A stretch of DNA of 64,000 bases from Atopobacter phocae ATCC BAA-285 (GTDB lineage Bacteria > Bacillota > Bacilli > Lactobacillales > Aerococcaceae): positions 1-64,000 of the forward strand of contig NZ_JAGN01000002.1 in NCBI RefSeq assembly GCF_000526675.1, read 5' to 3'. A program made the position numbers and the translations under genes. The number at the start of each line of letters is the position of its first letter. The first letter of the stretch is position 1. The notes below the pieces were generated by a model. That model had not been told where the DNA came from. It searched no databases and was given only the letters and a program-made list of their open reading frames with translations. Shown piece after piece: positions 1 through 8,572 of the stretch.

Positions 1-187
1 CGGTATTAGCAGTCGTTTCCGACTGTTATCCCCCACTGATGGGCAGGTTACCCACGTGTTACTCACCCGTTCGCCACTCAGTCCATTCGGTGAGTGCAAG
101 CACTCGGTGAATGAAACTGCGTTCGACTTGCATGTATTAGGCACGCCGCCAGCGTTCGTCCTGAGCCAGGATCAAACTCTCATGAAA
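1..187 (-). rRNA. rrs: 16S ribosomal RNA, 5' end (partial)
   Basis: On the minus strand the conserved 5' motif AGAGTTTGATCCTGGCTCAG begins at 180, so nucleotide 1 of the mature RNA is near 187. It is followed by the conserved GACGAACGCTGGCGGCGTGC stretch and the V1 hairpin. The gene runs off the left edge, so only about the first 190 nucleotides are present. The sequence is of Lactobacillales type, but V1 alone does not let me name a genus. Confidence 0.97.
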
Positions 188-361
188 GAATTTAATTGCT
201 CATTTGTTTGCCAAAACTGGCGTTGTTATCACTTATCCGTGATTTTGAATTGTTGTTTTAATTTGCTCCGTCAGAAACAAATTAACCCTACACATTTGGT
301 TCGTCTTTATTGTTCAATTTTCAAAGGTCACTCGTTAATCGCATGTCGCGACAACTTCTAA

Positions 362-391
362 ATAATATCATAACTTGTATTTCTTTGTCAA
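362..391 (-). promoter_or_regulatory. rRNA operon promoter P2
   Basis: Minus-strand TTGACA (391-386), an 18-nt spacer and TATTAT (367-362), about 175 nt upstream of the 16S 5' end. This is the proximal promoter of an rRNA operon. The stretch between it and 187 is leader RNA with no gene. Confidence 0.75.
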
Positions 392-456
392 CACTTTTCC
401 GAAAAAGTTTTTTGTCGCTTTCCGGATAAAATTGTTTCAAGCACGATATATAATTT

Positions 457-485
457 ATACTATCAGTCCCGTTATCCAAAGTCAA
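457..485 (-). promoter_or_regulatory. rRNA operon promoter P1
   Basis: Minus-strand TTGACT (485-480), a 17-nt spacer and TAGTAT (462-457), about 95 nt upstream of P2. Tandem promoters are usual for rRNA operons. A weaker TTGAAT-17-TATAAA match lies further upstream. The remaining 490-610 stretch is AT-rich with no gene. Confidence 0.7.
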
Positions 486-616
486 TAACAATTTAAATTT
501 TCTTTAAATTTATTTTTTTAACTTCCACAACGTTTTTGACAACTATTTATTTATACCATATCCACCTAATCAATTCAATAACTTTATGACATTTTTTTAA
601 ATTTTACCCTAAAAAA

Positions 617-653
617 AACAACGAGCATTAGCGTTCGCTAATCCCTCGTTGTT
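617..653 (-). terminator. Intrinsic terminator of the pilus operon
   Basis: A long inverted repeat (AACAACGAG against CTCGTTGTT with a further GATTAGCG/CGCTAAT core), followed on the minus strand by eight T. It lies directly after the stop of the last sortase gene and separates the pilus operon from the rRNA promoters. Confidence 0.88.
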
Positions 654-658
654 CATTT

Positions 659-1513
659 TTATATCTTTTGTTTTTTCTTACGATATTGGTAATACACTAT
701 TAATGCTATGAGTAAGAATACTATTAACAACACAAGCAGTACACGTTTATATAGGAATCCAACTGATTCTTTACGAATCGCTTTTTCTTGTTTTTCTACA
801 TAAGGAATTCGATGCCCACGTACTAATAGGCGGTGACTATTAATCATGTATGGGGTACATGTTAATAAGGTGACATAATCTTGGCCCTCTACTAGCTTCA
901 CCGCATCGATGTCTGATGGTTCTACCACTTGAATCTGATCGACTTGGTAAGCTAATGTTTCACCAATGTTATTCACATAAAAAACATCGCCTTTCTTGAC
1001 GTGATTTAGATCCGTAAAGAGTCGTGCATTCGGTAGGCCACGATGAGCGGTAATTACTGCATGCGTAGTTGTCCCTCCAACCGGAAGAGATGTGCCTTCT
1101 AAATGACCCGCTCCTCGTTGCAGAATGTCTTCGCTAGTTCCTGCATAAATGGGTAGTTCCACGTGAATAGAAGGGATGGAAATATAACCTATTTGCTCTT
1201 CCACCTCTAACATCCGCGCATACTCTTTTCGTCCTTCTTTTTGTTTCTCTGTAAATGGATCGCCTGACGCACGCCATTGGACGGTCTCATTATACGCCCG
1301 CGCTAAGTCTAACCTTCGATTAATTTCTGTTCGATCAATTTTTTGAGCTTCTTCTTTAAACTCATTAATTTTCGCATGAGAAGCTCGGTAATATACGACT
1401 TGGCTAACAATTGGATAAGTAACTAGACTTAATCCCATTAAGAACATAAACAATAAAATTAAACGTTGTCTTAACTGTTTTTTATTTGACTGATGAGCTG
1501 ATCGTCTACGCAC
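659..1513 (-). CDS. srtC: Class C pilus sortase (distal copy)
   Basis: A membrane-anchored cysteine transpeptidase that polymerises LPXTG pilins into a covalent fibre. Visible features are an N-terminal membrane helix, a DPF lid motif (ASGDPF) typical of class C sortases, the catalytic His in TAHRGLP, the catalytic Cys in TLLTCTPY with its Arg in RGHRIPY, and a C-terminal membrane helix with a Lys/Arg tail. The longest frame opens at a GTG at 1522, but AGGTGA is correctly spaced (6 nt) only to the GTG at 1513, so I use 1513 (284 aa). The gene overlaps the end of the preceding sortase by 8 nt and is the last gene of the pilus operon. It is about as long as its neighbour and clearly a paralog of it. 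Class is certain; which pilin each copy prefers cannot be read. Confidence 0.93.
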   Translation of the reverse strand: MRRRSAHQSNKKQLRQRLILLFMFLMGLSLVTYPIVSQVVYYRASHAKINEFKEEAQKIDRTEINRRLDLARAYNETVQWRASGDPFTEKQKEGRKEYARMLEVEEQIGYISIPSIHVELPIYAGTSEDILQRGAGHLEGTSLPVGGTTTHAVITAHRGLPNARLFTDLNHVKKGDVFYVNNIGETLAYQVDQIQVVEPSDIDAVKLVEGQDYVTLLTCTPYMINSHRLLVRGHRIPYVEKQEKAIRKESVGFLYKRVLLVLLIVFLLIALIVYYQYRKKKQKI

Positions 1514-2399
1514 GTCGATCACCTACTTTTAACTTTTTCTTCTTCCGACGTTTTCGTAAGTACCATAAAATAAGCAATACGATAACCGCAACGGCTCCAC
1601 CTATTAGATACCAATCAAAGTTATTCGTGCCTTCTACTTCTTTGTCCATTTTCTCTGGGACGTATGGAATGCGTTTCGCATGCACTAAAAGACGATGACT
1701 ATTAATCATATACGGTGTACATGTTAATAGAGTCACCCGGTCTTGTCCCGGAATTAATCGCAACGGGTCAATATTAGTTGGTTCAATTACTTCAATCTGA
1801 TCTACTTCATAAGCTAGCGTTTCTTTCAAGTTACGGACATAAAAAATATCTTTAACTTTTACTTTATCTAAATCCGTAAATAACCGTGCAGTTGGTAAGC
1901 CACGATGCGCCGTTAAAACGGCATGCGTATTTTCCCCACCAACGGGTAATGACGTGCCTTCTAAATGCCCGACTCCCTTTTGTAAAACATCTTCACTTGT
2001 CCCTGCATAAATTGGTAGTTCTTGTTTGATTTTCGGTATGATAACCTGTCCAATTTGTTCATTCACTTCTAACATGCGGGCATATTCTTCACGTCCTGAT
2101 TTTTTCTTTTCTTCCGAAAAAGGATCATGCCATTCAATCTTTTCACTTGGATTGTTAAGCGTTTGGTTATACGCTTGCGCCAACTCAATCCGTCGATTAA
2201 TTTCTGTCATGTCAATTTTTTGAGCCGTTTCTTTAAATTCATTAATCTTCGCGTGGGAAGCTAAATAATAAACCGTTTGACTAACTATTGGGAATCCTAC
2301 TAGACCTAATCCCATTAGAAAAATGAAACCGAATAAGAGTCGCTGTTTCAGCGATCTCCTATTCGGTTGCTTGTTTGTTATTTTTTTGTTTTTTCTCAT
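1506..2399 (-). CDS. srtC: Class C pilus sortase (proximal copy)
   Basis: A second class C sortase (297 aa) with the same layout: N-terminal transmembrane helix, DPF lid motif (WHDPFSEE), catalytic His (TAHRGLP), catalytic Cys (TLLTCTPY), Arg (HAKRIPY), and a C-terminal hydrophobic helix followed by a KRRKKKK tail. Its ATG overlaps the TGA of the basal pilin (ATGA), so the two genes are translationally coupled. Two tandem class C sortases are common in three-pilin loci, where one typically handles the backbone and the other an ancillary pilin; the division of labour here is inference. Confidence 0.94.
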   Translation of the reverse strand: MRKNKKITNKQPNRRSLKQRLLFGFIFLMGLGLVGFPIVSQTVYYLASHAKINEFKETAQKIDMTEINRRIELAQAYNQTLNNPSEKIEWHDPFSEEKKKSGREEYARMLEVNEQIGQVIIPKIKQELPIYAGTSEDVLQKGVGHLEGTSLPVGGENTHAVLTAHRGLPTARLFTDLDKVKVKDIFYVRNLKETLAYEVDQIEVIEPTNIDPLRLIPGQDRVTLLTCTPYMINSHRLLVHAKRIPYVPEKMDKEVEGTNNFDWYLIGGAVAVIVLLILWYLRKRRKKKKLKVGDRRA

Positions 2400-3325
2400 C
2401 CGATTGATCCCTCACTTTTCGTGGAACGACCTAACTTGATTCCGATTCCGATAAGAAGCACACCCACACCAATCATTAATAATGATTCACCCGTTTGTGG
2501 CAACCATGGTGGTGTATTTGGTTTTTTAGGTTCATTTGGTTTGTCTGGTGGTGGCATTAAATGGTTTTCATGCGATACGTAAACACGTTCAGCACTTTGA
2601 ACAGTAAACCATAGGGGACGATCATCTAACTTGTATCCTTTTGGCGCTTGAATTTCTTTAAAGTAGTATCGCCCTGGTGTCAAGTTTGATACCGTGATTT
2701 CCCCCGCTTTATTCGTTGTTAAACGAGTTAAAGCTGACATATCTGTCGTCAATTGTTCATCTTTAACACGTAATGGTGTTGTTCCATTCGCATCATATAA
2801 TTCAAAAACAGCTCCTGCTAGCGGTACTGATTGATTATCTTTAGTTGTATATTTTAACAACGTCACACTTCCACGTTCAATCATTATTTTAGGATAGACT
2901 GTCACGTGCTTATTTCCTTTAATGTCTGGTAATAACACTAAAAAAGGTACACTCTTTTGATGTTTTTGGGCAGTCTTTGGCATTTGACGCACATAGTATA
3001 ACCCTTGTGGTAACTGCGATAAAGTCGTTGCTCCTGCCTCATTGGTCGGATTAGTTTCATAGGATTTAATTGCTTGAGCTTTTAAACGATTCTCATTTAA
3101 TTGATTTAACTGATCCAATTGCGCATCATTATTCACTTGATACACATTAAATGACCAACCACTCATCGGTTTATTTTGCGCATCTGAATCTCCTGCACCA
3201 ACTGCTATAATCGTTAATTCATTTGATTCATCTGCCATAACTGTTGGCATCGCCATTTGCAATGGCATTCCTATCATGCATAGTAATATAAAATATTTTC
3301 TCATTATATTTTTTAAATGTTTCAT
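2396..3325 (-). CDS. Basal/minor pilin, LPXTG-anchored with CnaB domain
   Basis: A secreted, wall-anchored small pilin (309 aa). A signal peptide (about residues 1-30) is followed by an N-terminal domain with a YPK sequence, a CnaB/SpaA-type domain with an E-box (YYFKEIQAPKGY) expected to form an intramolecular isopeptide bond, a proline-rich PPPDKPNEPKKP spacer, the sorting signal LPQTGE (about 275-280), a hydrophobic helix and a positive tail. The frame is open 17 codons further upstream, but AAAGGAGTTATTT sits correctly before the ATG at 3325. Size, Pro-rich tail and position after the backbone gene resemble basal subunits that link pili to peptidoglycan. Its assignment as base rather than a second ancillary pilin is inference. 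Confidence 0.88.
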   Translation of the reverse strand: MKHLKNIMRKYFILLCMIGMPLQMAMPTVMADESNELTIIAVGAGDSDAQNKPMSGWSFNVYQVNNDAQLDQLNQLNENRLKAQAIKSYETNPTNEAGATTLSQLPQGLYYVRQMPKTAQKHQKSVPFLVLLPDIKGNKHVTVYPKIMIERGSVTLLKYTTKDNQSVPLAGAVFELYDANGTTPLRVKDEQLTTDMSALTRLTTNKAGEITVSNLTPGRYYFKEIQAPKGYKLDDRPLWFTVQSAERVYVSHENHLMPPPDKPNEPKKPNTPPWLPQTGESLLMIGVGVLLIGIGIKLGRSTKSEGSIG

Positions 3326-3398
3326 AAATAACTCCTTTCTATTTGCACTCTCTTCCTTGTTAAAACAAACGACCAATTAATTCATTTCCTTTAACAAA

Positions 3399-3420
3399 GA
3401 AGAGCAGTGACCTGCTCTTC
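3399..3420 (-). terminator. Intercistronic hairpin between backbone and basal pilin genes
   Basis: A perfect 9-bp stem (GAAGAGCAG / CTGCTCTTC) with a 4-nt loop, followed only by a weak T stretch (TTTGTT). It lies 25 nt after the backbone stop. It could be a partial terminator or 3'-end stabiliser that lets backbone mRNA exceed that of the basal pilin and sortases. Confidence 0.65.
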
Positions 3421-3444
3421 AACTGTTTAATGTTTTACATCAAA

Positions 3445-4965
3445 TTACGCTTCTTTTGTTTCTTTTAATTTCATGTAAGCTACACCCATTAAGCCTAAAC
3501 CTAATGCGATGAAGATTGCTGAACCGATACCACCAGTTTTAGGAATTTCAGGTTTTTTTCTGTTTTGAATTTGTTGGATATCTTTTTCACTATTATATGA
3601 ATCTTTAGTAACCGTAAATGGAATTGGTTTTTCTGATACCACGTATTCATCAGGTGCAGCGATTTCTTTTAATAAATAACTATCATATTTAAGACCCTTC
3701 ACTTCAAATTCTCCATTTCCTTCCGAAGTAAAGATGTGAGCCGCACTACTACTGTCTTCAAAGTAACTGTCCACTACCGGAATCCATTTCCATTGATTAT
3801 TTGGAGCATCCGCTAAATACATCTTTTTATCTTTACTCATAATTAAAAACTTTGCTCCAGGTAATTGCTTATTCCCTTCTTCATTTGTTTTCACAAACTT
3901 TTTACCACCTGTCTCAACAGTTGGTGGAGTTTTCGGTCCTACTGAGTTTGTATTCCCTGGATTATTTTCAAATTCTAGTTCTACAGTATTTTTTATTTCT
4001 TGTCCCATTTTCGCGTTTCTGTTAATAGTTGTTGTATAGTATACATATAACTTTTTACTATTATCTGAATTTTCATTCAGCTTTTTCAAGCCATCATCCG
4101 TTAATTTTACTGTCAATGTTCTTGATACTTTATTTGGTTTTTCTATACTGTAGTAAGCGCTACTAACTTCTTTCTCTTTTAACATTGCATCTTTAGTCTT
4201 AAAGTTTCCAAAATATACTTTCACAACATCTGTATTTTCATCAAATGTTAATTTTTCATCTAACTTATCTGTTAATTTAAAAGAAACATAATCCTTTAAG
4301 TTAGTCGGTACATCTGCTGTGATAATCCAAGGAACTTTTTCCCCAATTGTATAATTCGCATTATCGTTATCTATTTCTTCAACATCTTTTTCAACTTTTG
4401 GTTCGTCACCTGTAATATTTTTTGGATACACATTGACTACATCTAATTTAGTTCCTTTTCCATCCTTATCTATATTTTTATACAATGGCAAAGAAATTAC
4501 AAAAGGTACTGCTAGCGCACTTGTTACATTCTTAGGTTTATCTGATTCGAAAAAGTAATAAGTGCCGTCCGGTAAAACAACAGATGCAAGTCCGTTACTG
4601 TCTGTTTTTTCAGGAAGGGTAACAACTTCTTCTTCATATGTTTCCATAATTGTTTTTGAAGACATTCCCTTTAGTATTTCCTCAGTTATTTCGTCTGTCA
4701 GTTTAATGTAACTGAATTGTACATCTTGCAAAGGTTTAACTTTCACTCCAAGGTCGTCAAAGTTTTCAATTTCAGCTCCATCTTTATTTTCCTTACCACC
4801 GGCTTCTATCCATTTTTTATTATATGATTCTGCCTGAAGCTTATGAATTCTTAACGTTGTCATATGCTCATTTTCCTCTGCCAATGCCGACATACTCGGT
4901 GCGATAACCGATAGTAGCATTAAGAATGTCGTAAATAGTATTGCTAATTTATTTTTGTGTTTCAT
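3445..4965 (-). CDS. Major (backbone) pilin with isopeptide-forming domains
   Basis: The shaft subunit of the sortase-assembled pilus (506 aa). It shows a signal peptide (MKHKNKLAILFTTFLMLLSVIAPSMSALAEE), a pilin motif containing VVNVYPKN whose Lys would accept the threonyl bond of the next subunit, a Fim/SpaA-type central domain, a CnaB domain with an E-box (YLLKEIAAPDEY), the sorting motif IPKTG (about 474-478), and a hydrophobic C-terminus. The start is the ATG at 4965 preceded by AAAAGGAGAGAT, not the in-frame ATG ten codons upstream. The coexistence of pilin motif and E-box together with two adjacent class C sortases makes this the polymerising subunit. Confidence 0.93.
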   Translation of the reverse strand: MKHKNKLAILFTTFLMLLSVIAPSMSALAEENEHMTTLRIHKLQAESYNKKWIEAGGKENKDGAEIENFDDLGVKVKPLQDVQFSYIKLTDEITEEILKGMSSKTIMETYEEEVVTLPEKTDSNGLASVVLPDGTYYFFESDKPKNVTSALAVPFVISLPLYKNIDKDGKGTKLDVVNVYPKNITGDEPKVEKDVEEIDNDNANYTIGEKVPWIITADVPTNLKDYVSFKLTDKLDEKLTFDENTDVVKVYFGNFKTKDAMLKEKEVSSAYYSIEKPNKVSRTLTVKLTDDGLKKLNENSDNSKKLYVYYTTTINRNAKMGQEIKNTVELEFENNPGNTNSVGPKTPPTVETGGKKFVKTNEEGNKQLPGAKFLIMSKDKKMYLADAPNNQWKWIPVVDSYFEDSSSAAHIFTSEGNGEFEVKGLKYDSYLLKEIAAPDEYVVSEKPIPFTVTKDSYNSEKDIQQIQNRKKPEIPKTGGIGSAIFIALGLGLMGVAYMKLKETKEA

Positions 4966-5086
4966 TTTATCTCTCCTTTTTTTATTAAATGGCATGCTTC
5001 TACAATATATTGCTTTGATATACTATCATACAAATTAAGCGAAATAAATACTTACGTCTTTTTTTATTCAAATTCTAAGCATAATT

Positions 5087-8000
5087 CTAATTATATTTTA
5101 AATTTTCTTGTTTTTCGTTGTGCCACCAACTAAATATCGCAATATTTACCAGTAGTATACCGACAGTTAGGTAAATCATCTCCAACGACGAACCTGTTTT
5201 AGGGAATTCCGATTTTGAAAGGTTTAATACTGTTAATTCAATTGTTTGTTTATATGTATCATATTTCATATCATAAAAATCATCTTTATTTTCTAATTTT
5301 ACATTGCCAGTTTCCAATATTTTTAATTTAATTGGTTGTTTTAAAAGATGATAGCCTTCAGGTTGTTTTATTTCTTGAATTAAATACTCTCCGGGGTTTA
5401 ATTCTAAAATTTCATTTTGTTCATTCTTAAATTCAATAATCCCGTCATCATTAGTCGTTCCCACAGCAAGTTCTTTATTATCTTTCATTATTGAAAACTC
5501 TGCTTCTGATAGTTCTTTTTTAGTATGTGCGTCTTTCTTAATCAATTTTAATTTGTAAGGCTTAAATTCTTTGGTATTAATCCAATGAGAATTATCCTTA
5601 CCTTTTTCAGATTTATAACCTTCTACAGGAATTTCTTTTATATTGTATTTAAATGTTTCTCCTTGATTGTTAAATTCAGGTAACCAATATTCTTTATCAC
5701 TACCTATTTTTTGTTCAGCCAATATTTTTTCTATTCTTTTGTTTTCCCAACCATTTTTGCCATCCATTGCAACATATCCTTTTGCCCAACTTTCACTTGT
5801 CATAGGCGAACGCTCTACTTCAAAGTATATTTCTTTTGGTCGACTGGACGCATCCTTATCATATTCTATCCATTCTTTACTTAATTTCAGCCTTGTCCCA
5901 GGAGCTTTAGCGGAAGGAACGCCAAAGTCAACTTTACTGTCACTATTATGATTCGGTTTAAATGTCGTTTTACCGTTTAATGGATACCACTTTCCAGGAA
6001 TAAATTCTTTTGATTCAGTATTCATGCGGACACGATAATGAATTTGTACTTCTTGCCCTTTACCTAAATTAATATCAGAAACTTTCAATTCACGATCTGA
6101 TTTATCCAATTTTGGTACTGATGGGTTTATTACATTCCCTTGATCTACTCGCTTAATTGTAATATCTGAATTATCGAAGTGAAACATGTTACCTAAAGGA
6201 TCAACGATTTCTCCTTGATTTACAGTATTAAATCCTTCAACAATCGTTTTAGCTTGTGCTACAAGGTATTCAAATATTTGATGAGAATAGTCTGCTGATT
6301 CATACTTTCCTTGAGAGGCCATCAATTCCATTCGATATTTGACATCCTCTTGTGAGAGGTAATTCACGTAATCACTAGCTAACTGAATTCCAAGCACATT
6401 AATATCTATACCTTGACTTTTTATCTTATCTGCTTCTCCTAAAGTCGCCGAGAAGGTATCACTAATTGTCAACCAATAATCTCTATAATACTGATCCCTA
6501 GCATAAATATTTCTGGCATATTGGACAGATTCTAATTTAGATGTGCCACCTGTCCCTTCTATTAAAGTACCGTAGTTGTCCACTCCGTATACTAAATTGC
6601 CCACTCTTTCCGCTGATTCTAAGTGATATGAATAAGTTGGAACTCCGTCTGTTAACACAATTAAACGCTTATCTTCTGCCGTTCCTTTTTTTAATATCCT
6701 GTATCCTTCCATCAATCCTGCCTGAGTAAACGTTCCACCTCTAATAGTTCTTTGCACTCCATCTATAATTTGTTGTTTATTATTTTCTATACTTCCTAAA
6801 TCAACACTGAATTTTATATCAGCTGATCCTGTATACCGGTCATTAATTAACTGTCTTCCAGCATAACCTACTGCCCCAACCTTTATTTTATCTTTGTTTC
6901 CATAATTTTGAATATACTCAATAAATTCGATAACTCCATTTCTCATTTCTATATATTTATTATTGTCCAACATTGACCCAGACATATCAATTACTAAAAC
7001 AATATCTACAGGTTTGACGTTTCTTTTTTCATTCCCTTTAATATTCAAGTAGACATCGTATAATCCTTTTTCATTTGTTTCCCTAGCATATTTACGTATC
7101 GAAAAATCTGGATTAGTTTTATTTTCTCCGTATTCAATATATGAATCCTGTGTATTGTTTGGGTCGCCGTCCCATTGTCCGTTGCCATCCCATGTTCCTT
7201 TTTTTAACGAAAAACCTTGATGATTTATTACGTTTTGCTGGTTAGTTGGCTTCCAACTGTGAGTAGGAAATACCCCTTTTTTATTATCATCATTTGTATA
7301 TTTGGGTGCTTTATTTGTGTAGTTAATCGCTTTTTCATCAATCGATACTCTGTATTCTGCTGAACGAAACGCACGTGGTGTCACTTGATCGATTTGATCT
7401 ACTTCACTGTCAAAACTTGCTTCGAACGTTTGCTGTGTTTCATCTGTCATTGCTATGGTTACATCGACTTTTGAAGTGACATTCGCTGTTCTTTTTTCCG
7501 GTAATTTAATTCGCCATTTTATTACTTGTTTGTTATGGCCTTTAGGAAGCATCATTTGGTACTGCCCATCATTTTTCTGATAGATTAATTGCCATTGTTG
7601 TTCTGCTTCTTCGTTAAATGGATCAATCAGATTTGTTTCTTTTGCTGTTGGTTCAGTCACTTCTGATTCAATCTCTTCTTCCATCAACTCTTGTTCTTGT
7701 TTATCAGCTGTTTCTTCCACCTCTAATGGTGGTGTTTTTTCTGAATAGGATTGTTTTTCAGCTGCTTCTTTTGCTAATTGATACGCTTCTTTCTTATTTA
7801 AGTAGTTTTTATAATTCTCATAATTATTCAAATATTCTTGTTCATTTTTTGTGACTTTTATCGGTTGATACGGATCATCAGAATCTTCATCTAAAATGAC
7901 CTCTTTTAAAGTCACTTTTGGATCATGAAATTGCACATTCAATTGAAAATCTTCAATGAGTTTTTCTTCTTGATTAATGAGTAATGTCCATTCACCTTCT

Positions 8001-8155
8001 CCAGCATGTTCAGAATACGTCCCGTGAATATACGACGTTCGATCATCGGCCTGAATACTTTTGGTTATATTCACACAACTACTTATCAATTGCATGAATA
8101 GACTAAATAAAAATCCGTACGTCATCCATCGATAAAAAGTTTTATTCCTGTTCAT
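5087..8155 (-). CDS. Pilus tip adhesin with VWA domain
   Basis: A large ancillary pilin (1022 aa) and first gene of the pilus operon. Order: signal peptide (about 1-37), a charged Glu-rich segment (about 110-180), a VWA domain from about 380 with an intact MIDAS (D390-M-S-G-S394, Thr in GGTFTQAG, Asp in LTDGVP), a CnaB domain with E-box-like LIQEIKQPEGYHLL, the sorting motif FPKTG (about 984-988), a membrane helix and charged tail. No YPKN-type pilin motif is evident, which fits a tip subunit. It resembles the VWA tip adhesins RrgA and SpaC in layout; the ligand is unknown. The start is the ATG with AAAAGGAGAGC upstream. The three pilins carry different sorting motifs (FPKTG, IPKTG, LPQTG). 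Confidence 0.92.
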   Translation of the reverse strand: MNRNKTFYRWMTYGFLFSLFMQLISSCVNITKSIQADDRTSYIHGTYSEHAGEGEWTLLINQEEKLIEDFQLNVQFHDPKVTLKEVILDEDSDDPYQPIKVTKNEQEYLNNYENYKNYLNKKEAYQLAKEAAEKQSYSEKTPPLEVEETADKQEQELMEEEIESEVTEPTAKETNLIDPFNEEAEQQWQLIYQKNDGQYQMMLPKGHNKQVIKWRIKLPEKRTANVTSKVDVTIAMTDETQQTFEASFDSEVDQIDQVTPRAFRSAEYRVSIDEKAINYTNKAPKYTNDDNKKGVFPTHSWKPTNQQNVINHQGFSLKKGTWDGNGQWDGDPNNTQDSYIEYGENKTNPDFSIRKYARETNEKGLYDVYLNIKGNEKRNVKPVDIVLVIDMSGSMLDNNKYIEMRNGVIEFIEYIQNYGNKDKIKVGAVGYAGRQLINDRYTGSADIKFSVDLGSIENNKQQIIDGVQRTIRGGTFTQAGLMEGYRILKKGTAEDKRLIVLTDGVPTYSYHLESAERVGNLVYGVDNYGTLIEGTGGTSKLESVQYARNIYARDQYYRDYWLTISDTFSATLGEADKIKSQGIDINVLGIQLASDYVNYLSQEDVKYRMELMASQGKYESADYSHQIFEYLVAQAKTIVEGFNTVNQGEIVDPLGNMFHFDNSDITIKRVDQGNVINPSVPKLDKSDRELKVSDINLGKGQEVQIHYRVRMNTESKEFIPGKWYPLNGKTTFKPNHNSDSKVDFGVPSAKAPGTRLKLSKEWIEYDKDASSRPKEIYFEVERSPMTSESWAKGYVAMDGKNGWENKRIEKILAEQKIGSDKEYWLPEFNNQGETFKYNIKEIPVEGYKSEKGKDNSHWINTKEFKPYKLKLIKKDAHTKKELSEAEFSIMKDNKELAVGTTNDDGIIEFKNEQNEILELNPGEYLIQEIKQPEGYHLLKQPIKLKILETGNVKLENKDDFYDMKYDTYKQTIELTVLNLSKSEFPKTGSSLEMIYLTVGILLVNIAIFSWWHNEKQENLKYN

Positions 8156-8204
8156 AATGCTCTCCTTTTACTTCTTTTACTTCTAAACACTCCACTAATC
8201 AGAT

Positions 8205-8210
8205 ATTATA
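8205..8210 (-). promoter_or_regulatory. Putative -10 of the pilus operon promoter
   Basis: TATAAT on the minus strand about 50 nt before the tip pilin start. No good -35 hexamer lies 16-18 nt upstream, so the promoter may need an activator. The rest of 8211-8486 is very AT-rich and contains no gene that I can see. Confidence 0.4.
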
Positions 8211-8486
8211 CAATAACCTCTACTTTTTTACGATATAAATGTTTATTTTTATTCATATTTTTTGTTTTATTATAATCATTAAATATATATGAGACCGGTT
8301 TTGCTCATTTTTTCACCTATTTAAAATCGTTTTATGATTATTCCTAATTTACAATTTAAAATTATTCATACTATATTTTTCTTATTAAATTTGCTATTAT
8401 GCTTCTTTATTCGTTATTTTGTATTAATTAGACATTTTGACTTTACATATACTATTACTTAAAGTTATTAGCTATATTTTCACAAA

Positions 8487-8530
8487 CAAAAAGAAGGAGT
8501 AGGTAGCTGGGCTACTTCTCCTTCTTTTTC
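8487..8530 (-). terminator. Intrinsic terminator after the amylase gene
   Basis: The arms AAAAAGAAGGAGTAG and CTACTTCTCCTTCTTTTT form a long stem around a short GC-containing loop, with a T-rich 3' end on the minus strand. It lies 45-85 nt after the amylase stop. Confidence 0.88.
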
Positions 8531-8572
8531 CGCTTATATTATTGGTATTGTTTCACTGATTCTAATTAATAA

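Noticed and set aside
8211-8486. Possible small gene or insertion sequence upstream of the pilus operon
   Set aside because: Extremely AT-rich, no frame with a ribosome site and no terminal inverted repeats or target duplications. No insertion sequence or transposase is visible anywhere in the window.
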